Shown here piece by piece: positions 8,215 to 16,723 of a stretch of 38,140 nt of DNA; the stretch's first letter is position 1; each line of letters starts with the position of its first letter. The notes beneath the pieces are model-generated. The model saw only the letters and a list, made by a program, of their open reading frames with translations. It ran no database searches and was not told the origin of the DNA. Both the position numbers and the translations under genes were made by a program. This stretch comes from Wenzhouxiangellaceae bacterium (lineage in GTDB: Bacteria > Pseudomonadota > Gammaproteobacteria > Xanthomonadales > Wenzhouxiangellaceae). The DNA is taken from contig JAGXKW010000028.1 in assembly GCA_018334995.1 (NCBI GenBank), forward strand, positions 1 to 38,140, given 5' to 3'.

Positions 8215-9534
8215 TCATGGATTGAGCGCCCGCACCAGGCCGCGAGCCTTGGCCTCGGTCTCGGCCAGTTCGGCGGCCGGCTCGGAATCGGCCACGATGC
8301 CGGCGCCGGTGCGGAAGCGGATGCCGCGCTCGTCGACCAGCATGCTGCGGATCAGGATGTTCAGGTCCATGCGCCCATCCAGGTTCAGATAGCCCATCGA
8401 ACCCGTATAGAAACCACGACCGGCGGTTTCGAGTTCGGCAATGATCTCCATGCAGCGCACTTTCGGACAGCCGGTAATCGTGCCGCCGGGAAAGCAGGCG
8501 CCGATCACGTCGGCCGGGGAAACATCCGAATACAGTCGCCCCCTGATATTGGACACGATGTGGTGGACATGGGCGTAGCTTTCCAGGATCATCAGCTCGT
8601 CGACCTCCACCGACCCGGGTTCGCAGACCCGCCCCAGGTCGTTGCGCTCGAGGTCGATAAGCATGATGTGCTCGGCCCGCTCCTTGGGATTTTCGAGCAA
8701 CTCTTCTGAAAGCGCGCGGTCATCGGCCGCCGAGGCGCCCCGGGGCCGGGTGCCCGCGATCGGGCGCGCCTCTATGGTCCGGCCATGCACCGAAATCAGC
8801 CGCTCGGGCGAGGACGAAAGCAGCGTGCCGCCCGGCAGTCGGGCCAGCCCGGCGAACGGTGCGGGGTTGCTGGTGGCCAGCCGGCGATACACGTCGACCG
8901 GGTCCGGCGCGATGCTGGTACGTCCGAGCCAGGCGCGCGACAGGTTGACCTGGAAGACATCGCCGGCCAGCACGTATTCGCGAATCCGCTCGACGCCGCG
9001 CATGAATTGCGCCCCGTCGTCGGCCTGCATCGCCGGCAGCGCAAGTCCGGCCGGCGGATCCGGCAAGGGCGGCGTGCTTCGCGCCGTCTCCACGCATGCC
9101 CGGAGAACATCCGGCCGCTCGGCCACCGCGAATGACTGACCGGTCTGATGGTCGAGGATCAGCGCGGCGTTGCAGCGTTGCGCGAGCGCCCTGGGCGTAC
9201 CATCCGGAATCGCGCGCGGCCGCAGTTTCGGTTCGATTTCGCCGACCAGCTCATATCCGAGATAGACGAACCAGCCGCCCTCGAACGGGAGCGCGCCAGG
9301 CTGGGCGCCGCGCTCGCCCGCCACGGCGCGCTCCAGGCGCGGAAGAAAAGCCTGGTCCGCTTCGGAAAAGGCGACGATGGGCGAGCTGGCCGGATCGGCC
9401 CGCATCAGGATCGACCATCGACCCAGCCCGCCGCCGCGGCTGGCACTATCGAGCAGGTACGGCCAGGTTTGGGGGTCGTTGCGGTGGACGGCCAGAAGGT
9501 CCGGCCGCGCGGCGAGTCGTCGGTGGTCGCTCAC
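8215..9534 (-). CDS. pabB: Aminodeoxychorismate synthase component I (PabB), with PIAGT active-site motif
   Basis: A 439-residue chorismate-binding enzyme that aminates chorismate to 4-amino-4-deoxychorismate, normally with the glutaminase PabA, which is not in the window. The chorismate-binding domain fills about 170-435 with [12 protein letters not shown], the [12 protein letters not shown] motif and the [13 protein letters not shown] motif. The loop that reads PIKGT in E. coli PabB (with the covalent lysine K274) reads PIAGT here (258-262, A260), as in anthranilate synthase TrpE. Immediate coupling to pabC and the N-terminal [14 protein letters not shown] segment favour PabB; a TrpE-like activity cannot be ruled out by sequence. 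Its ATG overlaps the fabF stop by four bases. Confidence 0.85.
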   Translation of the reverse strand: MSDHRRLAARPDLLAVHRNDPQTWPYLLDSASRGGGLGRWSILMRADPASSPIVAFSEADQAFLPRLERAVAGERGAQPGALPFEGGWFVYLGYELVGEIEPKLRPRAIPDGTPRALAQRCNAALILDHQTGQSFAVAERPDVLRACVETARSTPPLPDPPAGLALPAMQADDGAQFMRGVERIREYVLAGDVFQVNLSRAWLGRTSIAPDPVDVYRRLATSNPAPFAGLARLPGGTLLSSSPERLISVHGRTIEARPIAGTRPRGASAADDRALSEELLENPKERAEHIMLIDLERNDLGRVCEPGSVEVDELMILESYAHVHHIVSNIRGRLYSDVSPADVIGACFPGGTITGCPKVRCMEIIAELETAGRGFYTGSMGYLNLDGRMDLNILIRSMLVDERGIRFRTGAGIVADSEPAAELAETEAKARGLVRALNP

Positions 9535-10775
9535 GCGCGGGCAAACAGGACCGTGCCGTTGGTGCCTCCAAAGCCGAACGAATTGGAAATGGCCACCTGA
9601 ATGGGCGCTTCGCGCGCGCTCCCCGGCACCAGGTCGATTCCCCTGCAGGCCGCGTCGGGCCGTTCGAGGTTGATCGTGGGTGGAACCACGCCGTGGTGCA
9701 GGGCAAGGATGGTCACGATCGCCTCCACCCCGCCGGCCGCACCCAGCAGGTGCCCGGTCATGGACTTGCTCGAGCTCACCATCATCGAACCGGCATGCTC
9801 GCCGAACGTCGCGCGCACGGCGTCGATTTCGGCCCGGTCGCCGAGCTGCGTCGATGTCCCATGGGCGTTGACATAATCGATATCCGACGGGTCCAGGCCG
9901 GCATCCCGGATGGCCGAGGCCATGCAGCGGGCCGCACCCTCGCCCCCTTCGGGCGGCGATGTGATGTGATATGCATCGCCCGACATGCCGAATCCCTTGA
10001 GCTCGGCGTAGATCCGGGCGCCGCGACTGCGCGCATGCTCCAGTTCCTCCAGCACCACGATGCCGGCGCCGTTGCCGAGCACGAAACCGTCGCGATCCTG
10101 GTCCCAGGGCCGGCTGGCGGCCTGTGGTTCGTCGTTGCGCTTCGACAGGGCCTTGGCCGCGCAGAATCCGCCCATCGCGGTGGGCGTGGTGCCGTACTCG
10201 GCGCCGCCGGCCACCATCACGTCGGCATCACCATAGGCGATCAGGCGCGCGGCATCGCCGATATTGTGAGTTCCGGTGGTACAAGCGGTGACGATGGAAA
10301 TGTTCGGACCCTGGTACCCGTATCGAATCGAGATCTGCCCGGCGACCATGTTGATGATGCAGCCCGGCACGAAAAACGGCGAAATCCGGCGCGGACCCGA
10401 ATCCATATAGGTCTGGTAGGTGTCCTCGATGGTCTTGATGCCGCCGATGCCCGAACCGATGGCGACCCCGTAGCGGGTCGCGTCTTCGGGCGTTTCGGGA
10501 AGACCGGCATCCTCGATGGCCTGAACCGCCGCCGCGACCCCGTAGTGAATGAAGGGATCGGACTTGCGCGCATCCTTGGGCGCAAGGTACCGGCCGACGT
10601 CGAAGTCGCGAACCTCGCCGGCGATCTTGCAGCTGAACTTGTCCGCATCGACCTCGGTCAGCGGCCCGATGCCGCTGCGGCCATTCACGATATTGTCCCA
10701 GGCCGTGGCAATGTCATTGCCTACCGGGCTGACGCACCCCAGCCCGGTGACCACGATCCGGCGCTCACCCTGCAT
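9531..10775 (-). CDS. fabF: Beta-ketoacyl-ACP synthase II (FabF)
   Basis: A 414-residue condensing enzyme that extends acyl-ACP with malonyl-ACP in fatty acid elongation. The Cys-His-His triad is C165 (in VTACTTGTH), H305 (in NAHGTST) and H342 (in KSMTGHLLG), with K337, each offset by two from E. coli FabF. The opening [15 protein letters not shown] is diagnostic. It lies 32 bases after acpP and its last four bases overlap the pabB start, giving the standard acpP-fabF order but with pabB placed before pabC. Confidence 0.97.
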   Translation of the reverse strand: MQGERRIVVTGLGCVSPVGNDIATAWDNIVNGRSGIGPLTEVDADKFSCKIAGEVRDFDVGRYLAPKDARKSDPFIHYGVAAAVQAIEDAGLPETPEDATRYGVAIGSGIGGIKTIEDTYQTYMDSGPRRISPFFVPGCIINMVAGQISIRYGYQGPNISIVTACTTGTHNIGDAARLIAYGDADVMVAGGAEYGTTPTAMGGFCAAKALSKRNDEPQAASRPWDQDRDGFVLGNGAGIVVLEELEHARSRGARIYAELKGFGMSGDAYHITSPPEGGEGAARCMASAIRDAGLDPSDIDYVNAHGTSTQLGDRAEIDAVRATFGEHAGSMMVSSSKSMTGHLLGAAGGVEAIVTILALHHGVVPPTINLERPDAACRGIDLVPGSAREAPIQVAISNSFGFGGTNGTVLFARA

Positions 10776-10807
10776 GCTTCAATCCAGATCCGTACACGGG
10801 CGGGGAG

Positions 10808-11047
10808 TTACTTTTCGACCGTGGACTTGACGTAGTCGACGGCCTGCTGAACGGTGGTGATCTTTTCGGCTTCCTCGTCGGGGATCTCGCACTCGAACTC
10901 CTCTTCCAGTGCCATCACCAGCTCGACCGTATCCAGGGAGTCGGCCCCCAGGTCGTCGACGAACGAAGCGCTGGGCGTGACTTCTTCTTCCTTTACGCCA
11001 AGCTGCTCAACAACGATTTTCTTGACCCGTTCTTCAATGGAGCTCAT
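10808..11047 (-). CDS. acpP: Acyl carrier protein
   Basis: A 79-residue acidic carrier protein. The phosphopantetheine attachment serine is S37 in [12 protein letters not shown], and the four-helix pattern and length match type II fatty acid ACP. An AGAGGAAAA ribosome site precedes ATG 11047. Its 152-base upstream gap is the longest inside the fab cluster, which fits an extra promoter of its own, as is usual for this very highly expressed gene. Confidence 0.98.
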   Translation of the reverse strand: MSSIEERVKKIVVEQLGVKEEEVTPSASFVDDLGADSLDTVELVMALEEEFECEIPDEEAEKITTVQQAVDYVKSTVEK

Positions 11048-11083
11048 CAGTCTTTTCCTCTATGGGTTGAAGAAAGCGCGCAC

Positions 11084-11112
11084 ATTGTAGGTAACAAATG
11101 CCGCGGCTTCCA
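11084..11112 (-). promoter_or_regulatory. Possible acpP promoter
   Basis: On the minus strand a TACAAT hexamer (11084-11089, five of six to the -10 consensus) lies about 37 bases before the acpP start. Seventeen bases further upstream is TGGAAG (11107-11112), only three of six to the -35 consensus. Transcription would start near 11077, leaving a leader of about 30 bases that contains the ribosome site. The surrounding gap (11048-11199) is AT-richer than the genes on either side. This is a pattern match only. Confidence 0.3.
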
Positions 11113-11199
11113 GTTTACCGGACAACCGGTTTCGGGTTGCAACAAGTTGATTCCATTTTTTTCCAATGAAACCAACATCCTATATAACTTTTACAGAAC

Positions 11200-11958
11200 T
11201 CATGTCATATACATTCCGCCGTTGACATGAATCGTCTGACCGGTCACGTAACCGGCCGCCGGACTGGCCAGCCAGGCCACCGCCGCGGCGACGTCGGCGG
11301 GCTGACCGAGGCGCCCGAGCGGAATGGTGCCGGTCAGGCGCTCGCGCTGCTCGTCCTCCAGCGCGCGCGTCATGTCGGTATCGATGAAGCCGGGCGCGAC
11401 CACGTTCGCGGTGATTCCGCGCGCGGCGACCTCGTGGGCCAGCGAACGCGAGAACCCGGCCAGCCCGGCCTTGGCCGCGGCGTAGTTGGCCTGGCCCGCG
11501 TTGCCGCTGTAACCGACCACCGACGAGATCGCGATGATACGCCCGCCGCGCGCCTTGAGCATGCCCTTCAGGCAGGCCCGGGAAAGCCGCATGGCACCGG
11601 TCAGATTGGTGTTCAGCACTTCCTCCCAGTCCGCGTCCTTGAGCCGCATCAGCAGCTGATCGCGCGTCACGGCAGCGTTGTTGACCAGGATGGTCGGCGC
11701 CGACGCCCGCTCGGCAACGGCCTTGACCAGCGCCGGGGCCGCTTCGGCATCGCACACGTCCAGCACCAGTCCGCGGCCTTCGCCAAGCCGCCCGCTGATC
11801 GCTTCTGCGCCGCCGTCGCTGGTGGCGGTTCCGAAAACGTCCGCACCATTGGCCTTGAGCATATCGGCGATCGCAGCGCCGATGCCGCGGCTGGCGCCGG
11901 TGACCAGCGCGACCTGGCCGTCGACGCGAAAGGATTCCGGCATGTCTGGCGTGTTCAT
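11200..11958 (-). CDS. fabG: 3-oxoacyl-ACP reductase (FabG)
   Basis: A 252-residue short-chain dehydrogenase that reduces beta-ketoacyl-ACP with NADPH. The Rossmann glycine motif is GASRGIG (21-27). The catalytic residues are N118, S146 (in ISSVVG), Y159 and K163 (in QANYAAAKAG), with the spacing of E. coli FabG. The frame stays open far upstream into fabD, but ATG 11958 with a GGGAAG ribosome site is the natural start. It lies 41 bases after fabD. Confidence 0.96.
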   Translation of the reverse strand: MNTPDMPESFRVDGQVALVTGASRGIGAAIADMLKANGADVFGTATSDGGAEAISGRLGEGRGLVLDVCDAEAAPALVKAVAERASAPTILVNNAAVTRDQLLMRLKDADWEEVLNTNLTGAMRLSRACLKGMLKARGGRIIAISSVVGYSGNAGQANYAAAKAGLAGFSRSLAHEVAARGITANVVAPGFIDTDMTRALEDEQRERLTGTIPLGRLGQPADVAAAVAWLASPAAGYVTGQTIHVNGGMYMT

Positions 11959-11999
11959 GGCTTCCCTGCAGCTGTCGTGTGACTCATCGAGCGGTCGCC

Positions 12000-12932
12000 T
12001 TATTGCGTTTCCAGCGCCTGCACGATGCCCTCGCCGGATTCCAGCGCCAGCCAGTCGGCATCGCGCTGGATGCGCTTGCCCAGTCCCGAAAGCACGCGCC
12101 CGGGCCCGCATTCGAGAAACGTCGTCGCGCCGCGCGCGACCATTTCGCGAATGGTACCCGTCCACGGGACCGGACGGGTGAGCTGATCGACCAGCGCCTG
12201 ACGAATCGAATCCGCGTCTTCGCGCGGCTGCAGATCCACATTGTGCAGCACCGGGCGGACCGGCGGGCCGATCTCGACGCTTTCCAGCGCTTGCTCGAGG
12301 CCGGCGGCCGCCGGCGTCATCAGCGGACTGTGCGCGGGCACGCTGACCGGCAACAGCATCGCGCGCCTGGCGCCGGCCCGCCTGCATCGCTCGAGGACTT
12401 GTTCGACGCCGGTCCGGCTGCCGGCGATGACCAGTTGACCGGGCGAGTTGTAGTTGGCCGCGACCACGGGCCGGGCCGGATCCGAATCGGCGCAGAACTT
12501 CTCGACCTGCAGGTCATCCAAGCCCAGGATGGCGGCCATCGCGCCCTCGCCTTCGGCCACGGCCGCCTGCATCAGGCGGCCGCGCTCGTGAACCACCGCG
12601 GCGGCGTCGCCCAGCGCCATGGCCCCGGCCGCGACCAGAGCGGCATATTCGCCCAGGCTGTGGCCGGCCATGGCCAGAGGCATTTCCCCGCCGCGCTCGC
12701 AATATACCCGCCAGACCGCGATATCGCCGGCGAGCATCGCCGGCTGGGTCCAGCGGGTCTGGTTGAGTTGTTCGGCCGGCCCTTCGGCCACCAGCTGCCA
12801 TAGATCACGACCGATCGCGCGCGAGGCCTCGTCAAAGGTGGCGCGCACCAGGTCGCTTTCGCCGGCAAGCTCGGCGAGCATGCCGACGCGCTGCGAACCC
12901 TGGCCCGGAAAGATGGCGGCTGTTTTCGTCAT
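12000..12932 (-). CDS. fabD: Malonyl-CoA:ACP acyltransferase (FabD)
   Basis: A 310-residue transacylase that moves malonyl from CoA to ACP. The nucleophile is S92 in GHSLGEY and the base is H201 in VPAHSPLM; both numbers coincide with E. coli FabD. The opening AAIFPGQGSQ and length are standard. It sits between fabH and fabG, 91 bases after fabH. That gap holds no recognisable gene or strong hairpin. Confidence 0.97.
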   Translation of the reverse strand: MTKTAAIFPGQGSQRVGMLAELAGESDLVRATFDEASRAIGRDLWQLVAEGPAEQLNQTRWTQPAMLAGDIAVWRVYCERGGEMPLAMAGHSLGEYAALVAAGAMALGDAAAVVHERGRLMQAAVAEGEGAMAAILGLDDLQVEKFCADSDPARPVVAANYNSPGQLVIAGSRTGVEQVLERCRRAGARRAMLLPVSVPAHSPLMTPAAAGLEQALESVEIGPPVRPVLHNVDLQPREDADSIRQALVDQLTRPVPWTGTIREMVARGATTFLECGPGRVLSGLGKRIQRDADWLALESGEGIVQALETQ

Positions 12933-13023
12933 GATCGTTCTTCCCCGAAATGCTGCGGAACAAGTCTTGTTATTGGTTATTGCCGAGTGCCGATACGGAT
13001 GTTCGAATTCCTGCGCGCCGGAT

Positions 13024-13989
13024 TCAATACCGGATCAGCGCCGCACCCCAGGTGAAGCCGCCACCGAATGCCTCCAGCAGCATGTGATCGCCGCGCTGAA
13101 TGCGGCCCGAGCGCACCGCAACATCCAGCGCCATGGGTACGGAGGCGGCCGAAGTGTTGCCGTGCTTGTCGACGGTCACCACGACCCGGTCCATGGACAT
13201 GTCCAGCTTGCGCGCCGTGGCCTTGATGATGCGCAGGTTGGCCTGGTGCGGGATCAGCCAGTCCAGGTCGTGCTTTTCCATGTTATTGAAGGCCAGCGTC
13301 TCGTCGACGATGCGGCCCAGCGTATTGACCGCAACCTTGAACACTTCATTGCCCTTCATCTTGACCGCCAGGCCGCCGCGCGGCTCGGCCAGAAAACCAC
13401 GCGACACGCCGACCTCGACGCTGAGCAGGTCGGCGTGAGCGCCATTGGCATGAATGTGGGTCGACAGCACGCCCGGTTCGGAATCCGCCTGCAACACCGC
13501 GGCGCCGGCGCCGTCGCCGAACAGCACGCAGGTCGAACGGTCACTCCAGTCGAGCATGCGCGTCAGGGTTTCGGCGCCGATGACCAGCACCCGCTTGACG
13601 GTGCCGGCCTCGATGAACTGGGTCGCGATCGAAAGCGCGTAGATGAAGCCCGAGCAGGCGGCGTTGACGTCGAATGCGCCGCACTCGCCCAACCCCAACC
13701 GCTGCTGGATCAGGCAAGCTGTGGACGGGAACACCAGATCGGGCGTCGTGGTGCCCACGATCAAAAGATCGATCTCGGAAGGTTTGACGCCGGCGTCTTC
13801 GAGCGCGATGCGCGCGGCCTGCTCGGCCAGGTCCCCGGTCGTCTGGCCCTCGGCCACCACGCGTCGTTCGCGGATGCCGGTGCGATCCCGGATCCACGCG
13901 TCGGAGGTGTCGACCAGTTGCTCGAGGTCGGCGTTGGTCACCACCTTTTCGGGCAGGTATCGCCCGGTGCCGATGATTCTTGCGTACAT
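13024..13989 (-). CDS. fabH: Beta-ketoacyl-ACP synthase III (FabH)
   Basis: A 321-residue initiating condensing enzyme joining acetyl-CoA to malonyl-ACP. The catalytic triad is C112 (in NAACSGF), H248 (in IPHQAN) and N278 (in HGNTS), as in E. coli FabH with a four-residue insertion before the histidine. The N-terminal [18 protein letters not shown] and C-terminal [16 protein letters not shown] are family signatures. It follows plsX by 14 bases, so plsX-fabH are probably one transcript. Confidence 0.97.
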   Translation of the reverse strand: MYARIIGTGRYLPEKVVTNADLEQLVDTSDAWIRDRTGIRERRVVAEGQTTGDLAEQAARIALEDAGVKPSEIDLLIVGTTTPDLVFPSTACLIQQRLGLGECGAFDVNAACSGFIYALSIATQFIEAGTVKRVLVIGAETLTRMLDWSDRSTCVLFGDGAGAAVLQADSEPGVLSTHIHANGAHADLLSVEVGVSRGFLAEPRGGLAVKMKGNEVFKVAVNTLGRIVDETLAFNNMEKHDLDWLIPHQANLRIIKATARKLDMSMDRVVVTVDKHGNTSAASVPMALDVAVRSGRIQRGDHMLLEAFGGGFTWGAALIRY

Positions 13990-14003
13990 GTCGAGCGGAT
14001 CTC

Positions 14004-15056
14004 CTACACGTCTGCCCAGAGCTGACGCTCGAGTTCGGGCAACATGTCGCGACGCACTTCCAGCGCGGCGACTCCAATCGCATGCGCGACGCCCTCGACG
14101 GAGGCATGCGCGTGGCTCTTGATCACGATACCACTGATCCCCAGCAGCGAAGCGCCGTTATGGGCGGCCGGATCGTAGGCCCGGCGCATTCGCTTGCCGA
14201 ATCCGCGCAGCCCGGGCCCGGCGAACATCCTGTTCCCGGCCGCTTCGATTTCGCCCAGCAGCATCGCGATCGCGCCCTCGGCCGACTTGAGCAGCACATT
14301 GCCGGCGAATCCGTCGCACACCACCACGTCGGCCTGCCCGCCGAACACGTCGTGGCCCTCGATGAAGCCGACCAGGTCGATGTCGGTGGCCGCGCAACGC
14401 CGGGCGGCCTCGCGCACCACGTCCGGCCCCTTGTTCGGCTCGCGGCCGACATTGAGCAAGCCGACCCGCGGCCGGCGGCCGATCAACGCGCCGACCGCTG
14501 CGCTGCCCAGCACGGCGAATTCGGTCAGCCGTTCGGCGTCCACACCGATATTGGCCCCGAGGTCCAGCACCCAGGCCGAACCCCCGACCACCGGAAATTC
14601 CGTCATCAGGGCGGGTCGCTCGATGCCGGGCAGCGTGCCCAGCCGATAGCGCGCAAGCGCCATCAAAGCACCCGTATTGCCGGCACTGACCAGCGCGTCG
14701 GCCGTGCCGCCGGCGACCCGGTCCAGCCCGGCGGCCATGCTGGAAGCACGCGCGTGCCGCAGCGCCTCGGCCGGGCTGGAATCCATGGCCACGTGCTCGA
14801 CACTGGCAATACGCTGGATGCGCGCCGATACACCGGCGGGCAGTCTCGCGAGCTCGGGATCCAGCGCATCGGTCGCGCCCACGATCTGCAGGCGCAAACG
14901 TTCGTCGCGACCAAGCGCGAGGCGGGCCGCCCGGACGGCCGCCGAAGGCGCGAAATCCGCGCCCATGGCGTCGATGCACACGCACACGTCGCCGCTGCCG
15001 GCGTGCGGGGTCGCAGCAGAGGTTGCAACGCCGCTTTCGCGCTGAACTCGATTCAT
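14004..15056 (-). CDS. plsX: Phosphate acyltransferase PlsX
   Basis: A 350-residue enzyme that makes acyl-phosphate from acyl-ACP for phosphatidic acid synthesis through PlsY. Conserved segments are [10 protein letters not shown] (normally DAMGGD), [28 protein letters not shown] and [11 protein letters not shown]. About 24 residues precede the usual start of the domain; since no strong ribosome site supports ATG 15056, translation might begin later. It is placed between rpmF and fabH as in most gammaproteobacteria. Confidence 0.94.
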   Translation of the reverse strand: MNRVQRESGVATSAATPHAGSGDVCVCIDAMGADFAPSAAVRAARLALGRDERLRLQIVGATDALDPELARLPAGVSARIQRIASVEHVAMDSSPAEALRHARASSMAAGLDRVAGGTADALVSAGNTGALMALARYRLGTLPGIERPALMTEFPVVGGSAWVLDLGANIGVDAERLTEFAVLGSAAVGALIGRRPRVGLLNVGREPNKGPDVVREAARRCAATDIDLVGFIEGHDVFGGQADVVVCDGFAGNVLLKSAEGAIAMLLGEIEAAGNRMFAGPGLRGFGKRMRRAYDPAAHNGASLLGISGIVIKSHAHASVEGVAHAIGVAALEVRRDMLPELERQLWADV

Positions 15057-15124
15057 CGACTCAGAAACGCTTCCGGCGCGTCCAGTGCCGGGCCGCGCAC
15101 GTCAAAAACACCCGTGCGGGCGCG

Positions 15125-15328
15125 TTATTCCGGATCTTCGACGTCTTCAATTTCCTCGGCCACTTCCACGACCTGGCGGCCCCGGTAGAAGCCTTCGGCG
15201 CTGACGTGGTGGCGGCGGTGCATTTCACCGGTTGCACGTTCTTCGGACAACGTAGCGCCCTTGATGCGGTCGTGCGAACGGCGCATGCCGCGGCGCGACG
15301 GGGTCTTTCTGCTTTTCTGTACGGCCAT
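15125..15328 (-). CDS. rpmF: 50S ribosomal protein L32
   Basis: A 67-residue ribosomal protein with the invariant opening [20 protein letters not shown] and the [19 protein letters not shown] core. The four zinc cysteines found in some L32 proteins are absent, as in E. coli. The C-terminus carries an acidic extension of about ten residues ([12 protein letters not shown]) beyond the E. coli end. It lies 85 bases after yceD and 68 before plsX, the usual yceD-rpmF-plsX order. Confidence 0.97.
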   Translation of the reverse strand: MAVQKSRKTPSRRGMRRSHDRIKGATLSEERATGEMHRRHHVSAEGFYRGRQVVEVAEEIEDVEDPE

Positions 15329-15413
15329 CTCGGCTATCTCCAGTCTGTTGCGTTCAATTCTGATTGTTCAAGCGGCGGGTGCAGCCCGGCGCTTTCACGT
15401 GTTCATCGTTCCT

Positions 15414-15947
15414 TCAGTCGTCGGTCCCGCGCAGCCGCGCCAGTTCGGCGAACGGGTTGTCGCCTTCCTCGGGCTCGGCGCGCTCGAAGACGTCGCCGGC
15501 ATTTTCGACCGGCGCGCTGTCGGGGTCCCGCGGCACCAGCGGCAACGCCAGCAAAAGCTCGTCCTCGACCAGCTCGACCAGCTTCAGCCGACCCTCGGGA
15601 ACCAGTTTCGGTTCCAGCTCTTCGGGCAGCCCGGCCAGCTCGTCTTCCGAAGCCACGACCGCGACTTCCGACCGGGTGTCGATGGGCTGCATGTAGCGCT
15701 TCAGCGTGCGCTGGCAGGTCATCGGCACCGATCCGAACACGTGTACATCCAGGCGCACGATATGCCCGCTGCCCGGCGACCGGTCCAGCGACGCGGCGAT
15801 CTCGAATTCGATCACATCGTCGGGCGCCGGAGCATCCAGCAGGTCGCGGACGCGCGGCATCCACTCGATGCGAACATCGCCGGCGAACCGGCGCCCGGCC
15901 TGGGCGGCGCGCTCCGCGTCTATCCAATCGGGAAAATCACGCGACAT
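15414..15947 (-). CDS. yceD: YceD/DUF177 protein (23S rRNA accumulation protein)
   Basis: A 177-residue acidic DUF177 protein. YceD homologues are needed for normal 23S rRNA accumulation in several bacteria and plants, probably in ribosome assembly; the mechanism is not established. The conserved core is visible (FGSVPMTCQRTLKRYMQPID, with a single cysteine, and the later LLLALPLVPRD). It heads the rpmF-plsX-fab run and faces yceF, so its upstream 56 bases are a divergent promoter region. Confidence 0.92.
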   Translation of the reverse strand: MSRDFPDWIDAERAAQAGRRFAGDVRIEWMPRVRDLLDAPAPDDVIEFEIAASLDRSPGSGHIVRLDVHVFGSVPMTCQRTLKRYMQPIDTRSEVAVVASEDELAGLPEELEPKLVPEGRLKLVELVEDELLLALPLVPRDPDSAPVENAGDVFERAEPEEGDNPFAELARLRGTDD

Positions 15948-15955
15948 AGCCGCTC

Positions 15956-15982
15956 AGTATATCATTTGCAGCCCTTTTGCAA
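15956..15982 (-). promoter_or_regulatory. Possible promoter for yceD-rpmF-plsX-fab
   Basis: In the 56-base yceD/yceF intergenic space the minus strand has TTGCAA (15977-15982, four of six to -35) and TATACT (15956-15961, five of six to -10), separated by only 15 bases. If used, transcription would begin within about three bases of the yceD ATG, giving an almost leaderless message; the only ribosome-site-like string is a weak GAGCGG. Spacing is short, so the call is tentative. Confidence 0.3.
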
Positions 15983-16003
15983 CAGTACTGGAGCGCTTTC
16001 GAC

Positions 16004-16609
16004 ATGCCCACGCCCGCATCCGAACAACCGTCGCCCCTTCCTGCACTGATTCTCGCCTCGAGCTCGCCCTACCGGGCCGAGATGCTCGAACGCCTGGGGC
16101 TGGCGTTTTCCAGCGTCACCAGCGGCATCGACGAAACGGCCGGACCGGACGAATCTCCGGAGGCGCTTGCCCGACGCCTGGCGCTGGACAAGGCGCTTCA
16201 CGTGGCCCGGCAGCGTCCCGAAGCGCTGGTCATCGGCGCCGACCAGGTTGCGGTGCTGAACGGCCGCGTCCTGGGCAAGCCCGGCTCGCGCGAGCGCGCC
16301 ATCGCCCAGATCCGGGACATGAGCGGCAACGCGGTCGAATATCTCTCCGGCATCGCGCTGGTGGGGCCCGGACAGCAGCGGCTCGATGTCGTTTCCACGC
16401 GCCTGCAGTATCGACAGCTGAGGCAGTCGGAAATCGAACGCTACGTCGACCGTGATCAGCCGCTGGACTGCGCCGGCGGGATGCGCTCGGAAGGTCTGGG
16501 TATCTCGCTGCTGGAGTCGCTGTCCAGCGACGACCCGACCGCCCTGATCGGCATGCCGCTGATCCGGATCGCCCGGTGGCTGCGCGAGAATGGCTACCAG
16601 ATCCCCTGA
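16004..16609 (+). CDS. yceF: 7-methyl-GTP pyrophosphatase (YceF, Maf family)
   Basis: A 201-residue Maf-like house-cleaning nucleotide pyrophosphatase. The N-terminal LILASSSPYRAEML signature and the metal-binding aspartate in IGADQV are present. The YceF-type CAGGMRSEGLGISLLE segment and the position facing yceD point to the YceF subfamily, which hydrolyses m7GTP, rather than to the dTTP/UTP-specific YhdE type. ATG 16004 has a GGAG ten bases upstream; a TTG nine codons earlier is less likely. Confidence 0.93.
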   Translation: MPTPASEQPSPLPALILASSSPYRAEMLERLGLAFSSVTSGIDETAGPDESPEALARRLALDKALHVARQRPEALVIGADQVAVLNGRVLGKPGSRERAIAQIRDMSGNAVEYLSGIALVGPGQQRLDVVSTRLQYRQLRQSEIERYVDRDQPLDCAGGMRSEGLGISLLESLSSDDPTALIGMPLIRIARWLRENGYQIP

Positions 16610-16723
16610 TCGATCCGGGCGCGTCGGCAAGCCGGAGCCAGGCCAGGCATTCAGGCCAGCGGCGATCCGACCCGGCGGGCTGTTAAACTCTCGCCATACG
16701 CCAACGCATGGAGCTTGAACCGG

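Noticed and set aside
9096-10835. A 579-codon open frame on the plus strand over fabF and pabB
   Set aside because: Composition is Arg/Pro/Ala-rich without motifs; it is the reverse reading of two well-supported enzymes.
11135-11199. AT-rich stretch with short palindromes downstream of fabG considered as a terminator
   Set aside because: Stems are only four or five base pairs and no GC-rich hairpin is followed by a T-run on the minus strand.
15125-15161. Acidic C-terminal extension of L32
   Set aside because: L32 tails vary in length among gammaproteobacteria; not a strong signal by itself.
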